NCBI GenBank assembly: GCA_965200895.1
Contig: CBDAVM010000001.1
Coordinates: forward strand, 1,488,001 to 1,552,000
From: WTFV01 sp965200895
GTDB taxonomy: Bacteria > Acidobacteriota > Vicinamibacteria > Vicinamibacterales > UBA8438
Reading direction: 5' to 3'
Length of the DNA stretch: 64,000 nucleotides
The number at the start of each line of letters is the position of its first letter. Within the stretch, counting starts at the first letter, position 1. The position numbers were made by a program, and so were the translations under genes. The notes below the pieces were generated by a model that saw only the letters and a list, made by a program, of their open reading frames with translations, was not told the DNA's origin and searched no databases. Positions 25,458 through 33,517 of this stretch are shown here, one piece after another.

Positions 25458-27644
25458 TCAGTCGGTCATCACCAGCGTGCGGTAGGGACCGTCTTCGGCG
25501 ATCAGTTGGTCGTGGGCGCCGCGCTGGACGATGCGGCCGGCGTCGAGCGCGACGATCTCGTCCGCGTCCCGAATGGTGCTGAGCCGGTGCGCGATGATCA
25601 GGCAGGTGCAGCCGCGCTGCCGCAGCCGGTCGTCGATTTCCGTCTCGGTCAGCGGGTCGAGGGCCGCGGTCGCCTCGTCGAGAACGAGCACGGCGGGGTT
25701 GCGCGCCAGGGCGCGGGCGATCTCGAGCCGCTGACGCTGTCCCCCGCTCAGGTTGCGCCCGCCTTCGTCGACCGTCATGTCGTATCTCGCCGGATGCGAC
25801 GCGAAGAGGTCGTGGATGGCCGCATCCCGCAGGGCCCGCACGATGTCGCGTTCCTCGATGGTCGGATCCCACAGCGCGACGTTCTCGCGTACGGTGCCCC
25901 GGAACAGGGCGATCTCCTGATCCACGTGGGCGACGATCTCGGCGAATCGGGCCGGCGAGATGTCGTCGATGCGCTGCCCGTCGATGCGGACAGTTCCCGA
26001 CCAGGGCGCGAGCAGGCCGCAGATCAGCCGTGCGACGGTCGATTTTCCGCTGCCGGATCCGCCAACCAGGGCGACGCGCCGCCCGGGTTGGAGCGACAGG
26101 CTGAACCCCTCGATCAGGGGCGGGTCCGTGATGTTGTAGCCGAACGTGACCTGTTCGAGTTCGACGAGACCCCGCGGCGCGGGCGCGGCGATCTCGGGTT
26201 CGCGTTCGTCGATGCCGCGGAGCGTCCTGCGGTCGGACGGGTAGTGCAGCACGTCGTCCACGCGGGCGATGTCGGCCTTGATCGCCTGCAGGTTGGCCCC
26301 GAACTGCGTCAGCCGATCCACGGGCTGCGCGAAACTGGACGTCAGGCTCTGAAAGGCGATCAGGGTGCCGATGGTCAGTTCGCCGTCCGCCACGAGCAGG
26401 CCGCCGAAACCGAGTATCGCGACCGTCGAGAGCCGCGAGAACAGCAGCGGGAGGGTCGTGGCCCAGGCGGAGATGACGCCCAGCCGCTGCTGGGCGCTCA
26501 GGGCGTTGGCGTGAATGCCGGCCCACCGCCCGAAGAAGTCGCCCTCCGCCCCGTTGGCCTTCAGCGTCTCGATGACCTGGATCCCGTTGATGGACGTGCC
26601 GGCGACCCGGCCTCGTTCGCGGAGCAGACGGCGATTCGCGTCCTCCCGGGCGCCGGCCGACGCTCTCAACACGATCAGATTGAGGGCGGCGATCGCCGCC
26701 GCGGCCAGCGTGAGGGCGCCGTTGTAGGCGACCATCGCCAGGGCGTAGACGGCCATCGTCAGCAGACTCACCAGGTTGACGGCCAGCTCGCCGGAGATCA
26801 GCCTGGCGATGGTGTCGTTCGATGCGACCCGGCTGGCGATGTCGCCCGCGTGGCGTTGACTGAAGAACTGCATCGGCAGGCAGGCGACGTGCCAGAAGAA
26901 ACGGGACGCGGTGACGATGGAGAGCTTGGTCTCCATGCGGGCGAGCACGGTCCGCTGCAGCCAGACGAGCGCTCCCTGCCCCAGCGCGACGCCCACCAGT
27001 CCGATCAGCAACGGTCCCATCCAGGCGCCGGACTGACGGATCAGCACATCGTCGATGAACACCTGCAGGAGCGCCGGCAACGCCAGGCCCGGCACTACCG
27101 TCGCCAGGGTGGCCAGGGCGGCGAATGCGAGCGGCCGCAGGGCGTGGCCGAAGCGTGCGCGCAGCCCCCGGACGAGGTTGGGCCGCTCGCCCCCCGGGCG
27201 GAAGTCCGGGCCCGGGCGGAAGGCGAAACAGGCGCCGCTGAAACTCTCGTCGAACTCGGCCAGGGAGATCCGGCACGGCCCTTCGCGCGGATCGTTGATG
27301 TAGACGCGCCCGCGCCGGATGCCCTCCAGGACGACGAAATGGTTCGAGTCCCAGAAGACAATCATCGGGAAGGGTATGGCGAACAGTCCTTCCCGTTCGG
27401 CGCGGAATCCCTGTGCGAGCAGGCCGTAGGACCTCGCCGCCCGCAACAGGCTGGCGGCGTCGGCGCCGTCCCGCGAGACGCCGCAGCGGACCCGCAGCGT
27501 CTCGAGCGGCTCCCACCGACCGTGATACGCGAGCACCATGGCCAGGCAGGCGGCGCTGCACTCGGTCGCCTCCATCTGCAGGATCGACGGAACCGCCCGG
27601 CGTCCGGATCGCGTGAGGTTCGGGGGGAACTCGACCGGACTCAC
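25458..27644 (-). CDS. C39 peptidase-containing ABC exporter for double-glycine peptides (NHLM/PCAT type)
   Basis: 728 residues, intact. The N-terminal C39 peptidase has the nucleophile Cys29 in QMEATECSAACLAMVLAYHG, the catalytic histidine in SNHFVVLEG and Asp in INDPREG. Then come six membrane helices and an ABC domain with VGGSGSGKSTVARL, NLSGGQRQRLEIARAL, VLVLDEATAALD and an H-loop IIAHRLS. It should cut leaders after Gly-Gly and export the core peptide across the inner membrane with the HlyD protein. The GTG at 27644 overlaps the HlyD stop (GTGA). The obvious substrates are the two GG-leader peptides at 29143-29610. Confidence 0.93.
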   Translation of the reverse strand: MSPVEFPPNLTRSGRRAVPSILQMEATECSAACLAMVLAYHGRWEPLETLRVRCGVSRDGADAASLLRAARSYGLLAQGFRAEREGLFAIPFPMIVFWDSNHFVVLEGIRRGRVYINDPREGPCRISLAEFDESFSGACFAFRPGPDFRPGGERPNLVRGLRARFGHALRPLAFAALATLATVVPGLALPALLQVFIDDVLIRQSGAWMGPLLIGLVGVALGQGALVWLQRTVLARMETKLSIVTASRFFWHVACLPMQFFSQRHAGDIASRVASNDTIARLISGELAVNLVSLLTMAVYALAMVAYNGALTLAAAAIAALNLIVLRASAGAREDANRRLLRERGRVAGTSINGIQVIETLKANGAEGDFFGRWAGIHANALSAQQRLGVISAWATTLPLLFSRLSTVAILGFGGLLVADGELTIGTLIAFQSLTSSFAQPVDRLTQFGANLQAIKADIARVDDVLHYPSDRRTLRGIDEREPEIAAPAPRGLVELEQVTFGYNITDPPLIEGFSLSLQPGRRVALVGGSGSGKSTVARLICGLLAPWSGTVRIDGQRIDDISPARFAEIVAHVDQEIALFRGTVRENVALWDPTIEERDIVRALRDAAIHDLFASHPARYDMTVDEGGRNLSGGQRQRLEIARALARNPAVLVLDEATAALDPLTETEIDDRLRQRGCTCLIIAHRLSTIRDADEIVALDAGRIVQRGAHDQLIAEDGPYRTLVMTD

Positions 27645-28899
27645 AGCCCGAGCAACCTCCGGAACCAGGGCAGGGCGAGCGTGACGGGTGGTTGGCTGGC
27701 GACCCGAATCTCCACCGACGCCAGCGTGCCCGGCGTGATGTTCACCGTCGCACCGCGGGGCGAGGTCCACATGAAGCCGCTCGCGGTGGAGGGATCGGGC
27801 GTCAGCGCCACCCGGCCCGGGTAGGGCGACCCGCCGCTCGAGAACGCCGTCGCCAGTTCCTGGTTCTGCAACGCGGCCATGATGCCGCTGAGGCTGGCGG
27901 GGAATTCGGAGAGGCTCTCCACCGTGCCGGTCATCGAGCCGAACTCCTCGCGACGCACGGTGCCGGGAGAAACCAGGACCGGCATGCCCGGCTCGACCCG
28001 CTTGCCCTCGACCGGAGATACGTAGATCAGGACATCGAGGCCCTCCTCGCCCGTCTCGATGCTGAGCACGGACTCACCGGGGCGCAGCGAGGCGCCGACC
28101 TGGTCTTGATCTCGGTCACGCGGCCGGAGACCGTCGTGCGAACCTGCCAAGTGTCGACCACCGCCGCGAGCTCGGCGACACGCCGACGGGCGTCGGCGAG
28201 CTGCGCTTCCGCTTCGGTGATCCCCGCGTCGAGCTGTGTCCGCCGCCGGAGCTCGTCGGCCTCCAACTGTTCCTGTCTGCGCATGACGTCGAACAGGCTG
28301 CGCCGGGCGCTGTCGAGAGTCTGCGCGCTGACCTCGACCGCGGTCTGGCTGACGATGCCGCGCTCCGCCAGCCCGTCGAGATTCAGCAGTCGCCGGCGGG
28401 CGTTCTCGACCAGTTCCTCGCCGGTGCGGCGCAGGGACTCCAGGCGGGCGCGCTGCTCGGCGACGCTCGCTTCGAAGAGCACGTTCTCCGCGTGCGCAAC
28501 GGCCTGCCGCTCGCCGAGTGCCTGCAACCGTTCCTCGACCAGGGCGCGCGCGCCGCTGTAGCGCTCCATCGTCTCCGCATCGAAGGTCTCCGCCACCACG
28601 TCGCCCACGTCAACGGTGTCACCGACGGCGGTAAGGATCCGCGCCACCCGACCGCCGCGGGTGGAAACGGCGTCGAAGACCATGCCGCTGCGGCTCAGAA
28701 TGATGCCCTCGGCCCGCACGTAGGTGGAGATTTCGCCGACGATGGACCAGACGACGACGGCAATGAGGATGGCCAGCAGCGCACACAACGCCGCCCACGT
28801 CCTGGGCGTCGTCACATGCAGCGCCCGGTCGAGATGTTCAGGGGTTGCGAGACGTTCGGTGCCGAGGTTGCGGGCAGGCTCGCTGTCGTGCGGCGTCAT
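27641..28899 (-). pseudogene. HlyD-type membrane-fusion protein of the peptide exporter, frameshifted
   Basis: The first frame (ATG 28899) gives a cytoplasmic tail, one membrane helix WAALCALLAILIAVVVWSIV, a lipoyl half VRAEGIILSRSGMVFDAVS and a long coiled coil ending RTTVSGRVTEIK near 28105. The second frame resumes as QVGASLRPGESVLSIETGEE and runs to 27641 with PVEGKRVEPGMPVLVSPG and the C-terminal LALPWFRRLLGL. A single-base shift in GATCAAGACCAGGTCGGCG explains the break. Restored, it would be a normal adaptor of about 420 residues linking the ABC exporter to an outer-membrane channel. The read could be an assembly error. Confidence 0.85.
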
Positions 28900-29043
28900 G
28901 TGCCTGTCCGCAAGCGCGCCCCCCGCGCGAATTCCGAACTCAGTTTCCGATCACGGGCTCGGAGCGCGGTGGAATGGGGACGCCCGGCTGAATCCGGGCC
29001 CCCCTCCTGCATCCTGGCGGTTGACAGTCGGAGCGGTTAGCGC

Positions 29044-29142
29044 CCCGAAACGCCTCGCGTGCTCGGCGTTTCGGCCCATCCCCCCCGCTCCATGACCTTG
29101 CGCCGCAGCACTTCGCTTCGCTGCGTTCCGGGGCGCAAGGTC
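29044..29142 (-). terminator. Two perfect hairpins directly after precursor 1
   Basis: GACCTTGCGCC (29094-29104) pairs with GGCGCAAGGTC (29132-29142), ending at the stop codon of precursor 1. CCGAAACGCC (29044-29053) pairs with GGCGTTTCGG (29064-29073). The first loop contains a smaller stem GCAGC/GCTGC. They may attenuate transcription so that much more peptide than exporter is made, or be an inserted REP-like element since precursor 2 lacks them. Confidence 0.65.
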
Positions 29143-29334
29143 CTAGCAGGGAGCGCCGCCAGCGGGGCAGCCGCTGTCGGCGCAGGACCAGGGAGTGCCG
29201 TCGGGCTGGTACCCGTGCGGCGCCTGCGGCGGACCGTCGCCATTGCACATCGACTGGGAGCTGGCGCTGCCTCCGACGATGGTCTTCGCCTCCGAATCGC
29301 CTATGGGTTGGACATCGATCTGCTTGTCAGGCAT
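29143..29334 (-). CDS. Double-glycine leader peptide precursor 1
   Basis: 63 residues. The leader MPDKQIDVQPIGDSEAKTIV ends in GG, with Glu at -8, Ile at -4 and Gly at -2/-1, the classic double-glycine cleavage pattern for C39 peptidases. The 41-residue predicted core has four cysteines and the string CNGDGPPQAPHGYQPDGTPW then SCADSGCPAGGAPC; no lysine or arginine, three Asp, so it is acidic, unlike typical cationic bacteriocins. AAGGAGAG precedes the ATG. It is the second of two tandem paralogs and lies just upstream of HlyD and the C39 exporter on the same strand. I recognise no named family. Two disulphides or an undescribed modification are possible. Confidence 0.85.
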   Translation of the reverse strand: MPDKQIDVQPIGDSEAKTIVGGSASSQSMCNGDGPPQAPHGYQPDGTPWSCADSGCPAGGAPC

Positions 29335-29412
29335 GCGATTCTCTCCTTGAGGGTACAGCTTCATTGTACCATGCGTCACACTCTGCATCCTGGCGGCTGA
29401 CAGTCGAAGCGG

Positions 29413-29610
29413 TTAGCTGCCGACGTTGTTGCCGGCAGCCGGGCAGCCGCTGTGGTAGCAGGACCAGGGAGTGCCGTCGGACATGTACCCATGCGGCGCT
29501 TCCGGCGGACCGGTGCCATTGCACTGCGATTGGGAGCTGGCGCTACCTCCGACGATGCTCTTCGCCTCCGAGTCGCCCATGGGTTGGACATCGACCGGCT
29601 TGTCAGGCAT
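29413..29610 (-). CDS. Double-glycine leader peptide precursor 2
   Basis: 65 residues. The leader MPDKPVDVQPMGDSEAKSIV plus GG shares 18 of 22 residues with precursor 1. The 43-residue core carries three cysteines: CNGTGPPEAPHGYMSDGTPW, SCYHSGCPAAG, then NNVGS in place of the GGAPC tail. A strong GGAGGG lies 5 nt before the ATG. It is the first gene of the putative operon. Direct repeats TTCGTGTTGCCG (minus strand; plus-strand CGGCAACACGAA at 29645-29656 and 29673-29684) lie upstream and may be a regulator site. The strict conservation of the core between the two copies suggests a functional peptide. Confidence 0.85.
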   Translation of the reverse strand: MPDKPVDVQPMGDSEAKSIVGGSASSQSQCNGTGPPEAPHGYMSDGTPWSCYHSGCPAAGNNVGS

Positions 29611-29750
29611 GGTATCCCTCCATTTGAATCAGCCGCGCGAATTCTCGGCAACACGAATTTGCTGCAATGTTCGCGGCAACACGAAGCCATGGAGGTTTTA
29701 TACTACAGGCTCGTAGCCTACGCAAGGATTTTCCCTGTCTCGACATCGGC

Positions 29751-29790
29751 GGCGCTCGGCCCGGGCGCCGCCGGCGATGCGCCGAGCGCC
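29751..29790. terminator. 10-bp perfect inverted repeat between DUF4143 gene and peptide operon
   Basis: GGCGCTCGGC (29751-29760) and GCCGAGCGCC (29781-29790) enclose a 20-nt GC-rich loop, 33 nt after the stop of the DUF4143 gene and upstream of the precursor peptides. It probably ends DUF4143 transcription and separates the two units. Confidence 0.5.
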
Positions 29791-29822
29791 GCCGGCGCCC
29801 CACGTGCTGCCGTTCGCGAGCG

Positions 29823-31223
29823 TCAGACCCGGGCGGCCAGCGCCTCCACTGCGTGCGGCAGACGCTCGACCAGATACAGCGGCAGCGACAGCAGCCGGTA
29901 GCGCACCCGTTCGGCCCCGTGGCGGCGGCGCACGTCGGCTTCGACGGCGTGCAGGGCCGGCGGGTCCGCGTCGAAACGGACGGCCAGAGGCGCGCGCTTC
30001 TCCGCCGCGAACTGGTGCAGCGACTTCAGCGTCCCGCTGCGGCCTGCCTTCACCTCGATCGGCACGATGCGGCCGCCGAACTCGCACACGTAGTCGACCT
30101 CGGCGTTGTTGGCGCGGCCCTCCCGCAGCCAGTAGGTCAGCTCGCGGTTGGGCCGGTCGGCGAGCAGGAACTGCAGGTGCTGTCCGATGAACTGCTCGGC
30201 GCCGGGCCCGGCGTTGATCAGTCGGGTTCCGGTCTGTCCGGCGAGGGTCTGCCAGCCGAGGCCGCAGACGGCGTTCATCAGGCCGACATCCAGGAAGATC
30301 AGCTTGAAGACCTTCTCCTGGAGGTCGGCCTGCAGCGGGAGGCCCGAGCACCGGCTGTGCGTCACTCTCGTGATGACCCGCGCCATGGCCAGCAGGTCGA
30401 TGTCACGCCGGACGGTGGCGCTCTGATCGTCGGGCGAGACGTTGCTGTACTTGACCTTGCGTCCGGCCTGCCGCGCCGCGAAGTTGAAGACGCGGAGCAT
30501 GCGGGTCAGGTCGCGGCGGGCGGCATACTTCGGGAAGTCGTCCCGCCAGGTGTCGATGATGGCGGCGTGGACGGCGCTCACGTCGCGCAGGCTCCGGGAC
30601 GCGGCGTACGCCGCGACCGCTTCGGGCATGCCGCCGACGAAATGGTACAGGCGCAGCAGCTCGATCAGGCGCTCGTGGACGGCCGGATGCGGCCACGCGG
30701 GCGTGTCGCCGGTCGGCCACTCGAACGTCCCGATCTCGCGGGCGAGCCGTTCCTGGCCGACACCCCGCAGGAACTCGGTGAACGTCATCGGACCGATGTC
30801 GAGGTACTGGATGCGCCCCACCGGCATGGCGAAAGCGCGGTCGGCCAGCATGAACTCCATCAGCGATCCGGCCGCCACGACGGGCAGCGCCGGCATCTCC
30901 TCCAGGAAGTAGCGGAGCGCGGCGAAGGCGGTGGGCGCGGCCTGTATCTCGTCGAGGAACAGCACCGTGCGCTCGGAGGCGGACCGGTTGCAGACGGCCT
31001 CGATGACGGCGAGCGCGGCGGCCGGATCGTTGGCGGCGAACATCGCGGCCAGTTGCGGGTGTCGTTCGAGGTTGACGGTCAGCAGGTCCCGACCGGCCGC
31101 GGCGTCGCAGAACAGTTGCACCAGCGTGGACTTGCCGACCTGCCGCGCGCCGCGCAGGACGAGCGGCTTGCGTCCGGGCCGTCGCAGCCACGCCGCCAGG
31201 TCCTGCAGCCGATGGCGGTGCAC
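29823..31223 (-). CDS. ATP-binding protein, AAA_14 plus DUF4143
   Basis: 466 residues. N-terminal AAA domain with Walker A VLRGARQVGKSTLVQLF (residues about 22-38), Walker B TVLFLDEIQAAP and sensor VVAAGSLMEF; C-terminal DUF4143 with NNAEVDYVCEFGGRIVPIEV then KAGRSGTLKSLHQFA, a PD-(D/E)XK-like core. These proteins are widespread, often mobile or defence-linked, with unknown targets. It starts with GTG at 31223 with no clear ribosome binding site; the AT-rich stretch at 31235-31290 upstream is the likely promoter. No functional tie to the peptide operon is evident. Confidence 0.9.
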   Translation of the reverse strand: MHRHRLQDLAAWLRRPGRKPLVLRGARQVGKSTLVQLFCDAAAGRDLLTVNLERHPQLAAMFAANDPAAALAVIEAVCNRSASERTVLFLDEIQAAPTAFAALRYFLEEMPALPVVAAGSLMEFMLADRAFAMPVGRIQYLDIGPMTFTEFLRGVGQERLAREIGTFEWPTGDTPAWPHPAVHERLIELLRLYHFVGGMPEAVAAYAASRSLRDVSAVHAAIIDTWRDDFPKYAARRDLTRMLRVFNFAARQAGRKVKYSNVSPDDQSATVRRDIDLLAMARVITRVTHSRCSGLPLQADLQEKVFKLIFLDVGLMNAVCGLGWQTLAGQTGTRLINAGPGAEQFIGQHLQFLLADRPNRELTYWLREGRANNAEVDYVCEFGGRIVPIEVKAGRSGTLKSLHQFAAEKRAPLAVRFDADPPALHAVEADVRRRHGAERVRYRLLSLPLYLVERLPHAVEALAARV

Positions 31224-31256
31224 GGCGTGATGCTTGCATTTTATGCCTGTTAAATC

Positions 31257-31416
31257 AACTTTTGATTATGTTTTCAGGGGGTTGTTTGCTGTCGAAATCG
31301 AGGCGCCGGATCCCGGCCAGCTTCAGTGCCAGCAGGGCGTTCTGCGGGTGCGGGCGGCTGACGGGGCGTGATTTGCGAGGCGGGTGGCGGGCTGCGCCGG
31401 GGCGCCCCCCGGGTGT
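31257..31416 (-). other. Low-information region with a short orphan coding tail
   Basis: Minus-strand reading ALLALKLAGIRRLDFDSKQP then PENIIKS and a stop near 31257 could be the C-terminus of a lost protein, but I cannot assign it. The rest is AT-rich promoter-like sequence for the DUF4143 gene. Nothing else is seen. Confidence 0.2.
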
Positions 31417-31690
31417 TCAGTCCACCGGGCTGGCTGGTTCAGTCCGTTCGAGGAGCTGGAGCAACATGCCGCGGAGTTCGCGGATGTCGGTCTGCAAGTC
31501 CGCGTGGCGTTCGCGGATCTCGGTCTGCAAGTCTGCACGCATCGCGTGCATCTCGGTGCGGAGCTCGCGCACGTTGTTGTTGGTGTCGTCGATCCGGGCG
31601 TTGATGAGCAGGAGCGCGCTACTGGTGAGAGCTACCAGCAGGACTCCGAGGGCATTGCCGGTCGTCCGCGGACGGCTCGCCGCTTGCCGC
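31417..31690 (-). pseudogene. Small membrane-anchored coiled-coil protein, start lost
   Basis: One hydrophobic helix (NALGVLLVALTSSALLLINA) is followed by a heptad coiled coil with near-repeats ADLQTEIRERHADLQTDIRE and ends LRGMLLQLLERTEPASPVD. No in-frame ATG, GTG or TTG precedes the helix; the sequence upstream belongs, in another frame, to the YceI remnant. A fragment of the same family lies at 12297-12434. Confidence 0.6.
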
Positions 31691-32130
31691 TTCGAACCGG
31701 ACGGTGACCTCGAACGTGTCGCGGACGCCGATGCCCGAGGTACCGCGGGGGCGGCATGTCGAACGCGTTCAGGCTGAGTGAGAACTCGGCGTCGACCTGC
31801 AGGCGTCCGTCCCGCTGCCGCAGCTCCGCCTCGCCGGTGACCGCCCGCTGCACGCCATGCAGCGTCAACGCGCCGGAGAACCGCGTTCTGTGCCGACCGC
31901 CGCGCGCCGTCGGCGGCGTCTCGATCTCGATGCCGGAGAGAGCGGCGCGTCGGAATGCGGGACCGCGTTCGATCATCAGATAGGGGTCCCGGAGGTGCGC
32001 GTTGCGCAACGCGATGCCGGTATCGAGCGTTGCGAGGTCGACCTGGATGGCGCCCGCGTAGGAACCGGTCTGCTGCGTCGTGCGCCGCAGGGTCCCGGAA
32101 AGGGTCGACTCGGAGCCGGCCCGGATCCGC
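31640..32130 (-). pseudogene. YceI-family protein remnant
   Basis: STLSGTLRRTTQQTGSYAGA, QVDLATLDTGIALRNAHLRD and TRFSGALTLHGVQRAVTGEA followed by FSLSLNAFDMPPPRYLG match the lipid-binding beta-barrel of YceI. The N-terminal strand and signal peptide are replaced by unrelated sequence, and a shift after RYLG moves the last strand (RDTFEVTVRFEA) into another frame. Non-functional as read. Confidence 0.7.
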
Positions 32131-32272
32131 GGTCGCCTGGGACGTGGCTCGCGCCGCCTGGGCGCCCGCTCCGGACGGGTTTCGTTGCACTGTACAAGAT
32201 CGCACCCGTGGAACGGCGGCATGTCGAGGTGTGTCGTGGACCGGATGGCCTGTGTTGACGCGCCGGTGCGTG

Positions 32273-32398
32273 TGCGTCGCCGAACCGGGCGACGACGATC
32301 TGTCCGGACTGCGCGTCGGGGGTCTTCTTGACGGCGACGATGGCACCGTCGCCGATGCCGGCGCGGTCCATGCTGTCGCCGCGCACGGTGAGCGGGAC
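32273..32398 (-). pseudogene. LexA/S24-type peptidase fragment
   Basis: VPLTVRGDSMDRAGIGDGAI and VAVKKTPDAQSGQIVVARFG match the catalytic half of LexA-like repressors, including the serine in RGDSM. The lysine-containing strand, the DNA-binding domain and a continuous frame are absent. It is a 42-residue relic. Confidence 0.65.
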
Positions 32399-32587
32399 GC
32401 GGCCCCGATGATCATGCGACCGTCGATCTCGCGGTTGCCCGGCGTCGGGAACGGCTTGCTGTGGGTGCCGCGCACGGCGCGGATGGCGTCGGTGTCGCGG
32501 CGGCGGTTGAGGGTGGTGTTTGGGGACCCGCGGTTGGCGACCGCGGCGGACGAGGGAACCGGATGTGCATCGGTATGTTGGCTGTAG

Positions 32588-33517
32588 GTGGGCGTACCGA
32601 ACTGGGCGAACCGGACGGTGTTCACGGGGCACAACCTGCGATTGCTCCTTGATGCCGTGTTCGGCCAAGCAAACTTCCGCAACGAGATTGTTTGGTGCTA
32701 CACGGGCCCGAGTGCTAGTCGCCGCGACTTCCCCCGAAAACACGACACCTTGCTGCGCTACGTCGCGACAAGCGACTCGATTACCTTCAACGCTGATGCC
32801 GTTCGCTTGCCTTACAAGGCGAGCTACACCGCAGCCCGCGGTGTTCACGGAACTCGATCCGGCGAAAACGCCGCTGCTCGTCACAAACAAGGACGCATTC
32901 CGACGGACTGGTGGGCAGACGGCAACATCAGCAACATCTCCGGCTGGCGCTCAGAGCGCACAGGGTACCCGACACAGAAGCCGCTTGCACTCCTTGAGCG
33001 CATCGTCAAAGCGTCCAGCAAGGAGGGGAACATCGTCCTCGATCCGTTCTGCGGTTGCGCGACGACGTGCATTGCGGCCGAGAAGCTTGGCCGAGACCGG
33101 GTCGGGATCGACTTGTCGCCAAAGGCTGTTGAACTCGTTCGGCTTCGGTTGCAGAAGGAGATTCTGCTCGACGCTGATGGGCAAGGTCAGGCTGGTCTTC
33201 TTGGTCGGGTGACAGCCCGCACCGGCGGGTTACAGCGAACGGATCTCGGAAAGCTTCCGAAGTACACCAAGCACCGGAGCAGGCTCTGCGGCGACCAAGC
33301 TGGGAACTGCGGTGGTTGCGGCGGTCACTTTGAGCTCCGGAACCTTGCTGTGGACCACATCCACCCTCGGTCCCGCGGCGGGACCGACCACCTCGAGAAT
33401 TTGCAGCTACTCTGCGGGGCCTGCAACAGCACGAAGGGCGACCGGTCGCAGGCCTACCTGCTCGCGAGGCTGAAGGAGCAGGGAATCGGCCGCGACGCCG
33501 GAATGGCGGCCAGCTAG
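32588..33517 (+). CDS. DNA methyltransferase-HNH nuclease fusion with internal deletion
   Basis: 309 residues in one frame. It begins VPNWANRTVFTGHNL, the usual start of N4/N6 (PF01555) methylases, but then jumps to LLLDAVFGQANFRNEIVWCY. The roughly 80-90 residues between, with the catalytic DPPF motif, are missing. The AdoMet motif VLDPFCGCATTCIAAEKLG and GIDLS are intact. A C-terminal HNH domain (CGGCGGHFELRNLAVDHIHP, then GTDHLENLQLLCGACN) has both CxxC pairs and the DH catalytic site. Methylation should be dead, nuclease potentially alive. The GTG at 32588 directly follows a stop and has no ribosome binding site. Confidence 0.8.
   Translation: MGVPNWANRTVFTGHNLRLLLDAVFGQANFRNEIVWCYTGPSASRRDFPRKHDTLLRYVATSDSITFNADAVRLPYKASYTAARGVHGTRSGENAAARHKQGRIPTDWWADGNISNISGWRSERTGYPTQKPLALLERIVKASSKEGNIVLDPFCGCATTCIAAEKLGRDRVGIDLSPKAVELVRLRLQKEILLDADGQGQAGLLGRVTARTGGLQRTDLGKLPKYTKHRSRLCGDQAGNCGGCGGHFELRNLAVDHIHPRSRGGTDHLENLQLLCGACNSTKGDRSQAYLLARLKEQGIGRDAGMAAS

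Larger units (their letters stand above)
29009..29417 (-). repeat. 33-nt element repeated behind each precursor gene
   Basis: GCATCCTGGCGGYTGACAGT followed by CGRAGCGGTTAGC occurs at 29009-29041 and 29385-29417 (plus-strand reading) with two mismatches. In the 29385-29417 copy it contains the stop codon of precursor 2; in the other it lies about 100 nt after the stop of precursor 1, separated by two hairpins. It shows that the precursor gene and its 3' flank were duplicated together and that the copy 1 tail was then altered by an insertion. Confidence 0.85.

Noticed and set aside
22448..27824. Two long plus-strand frames across the exporter region
   Set aside because: Antisense to the two ABC genes with intact Walker motifs; no domain content of their own.
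31440..31560. Repeated GTCTGCAAGTC/GCGGATCTCG words resembling a tandem repeat element
   Set aside because: They encode heptad repeats of the coiled-coil protein, so the similarity is at protein level.
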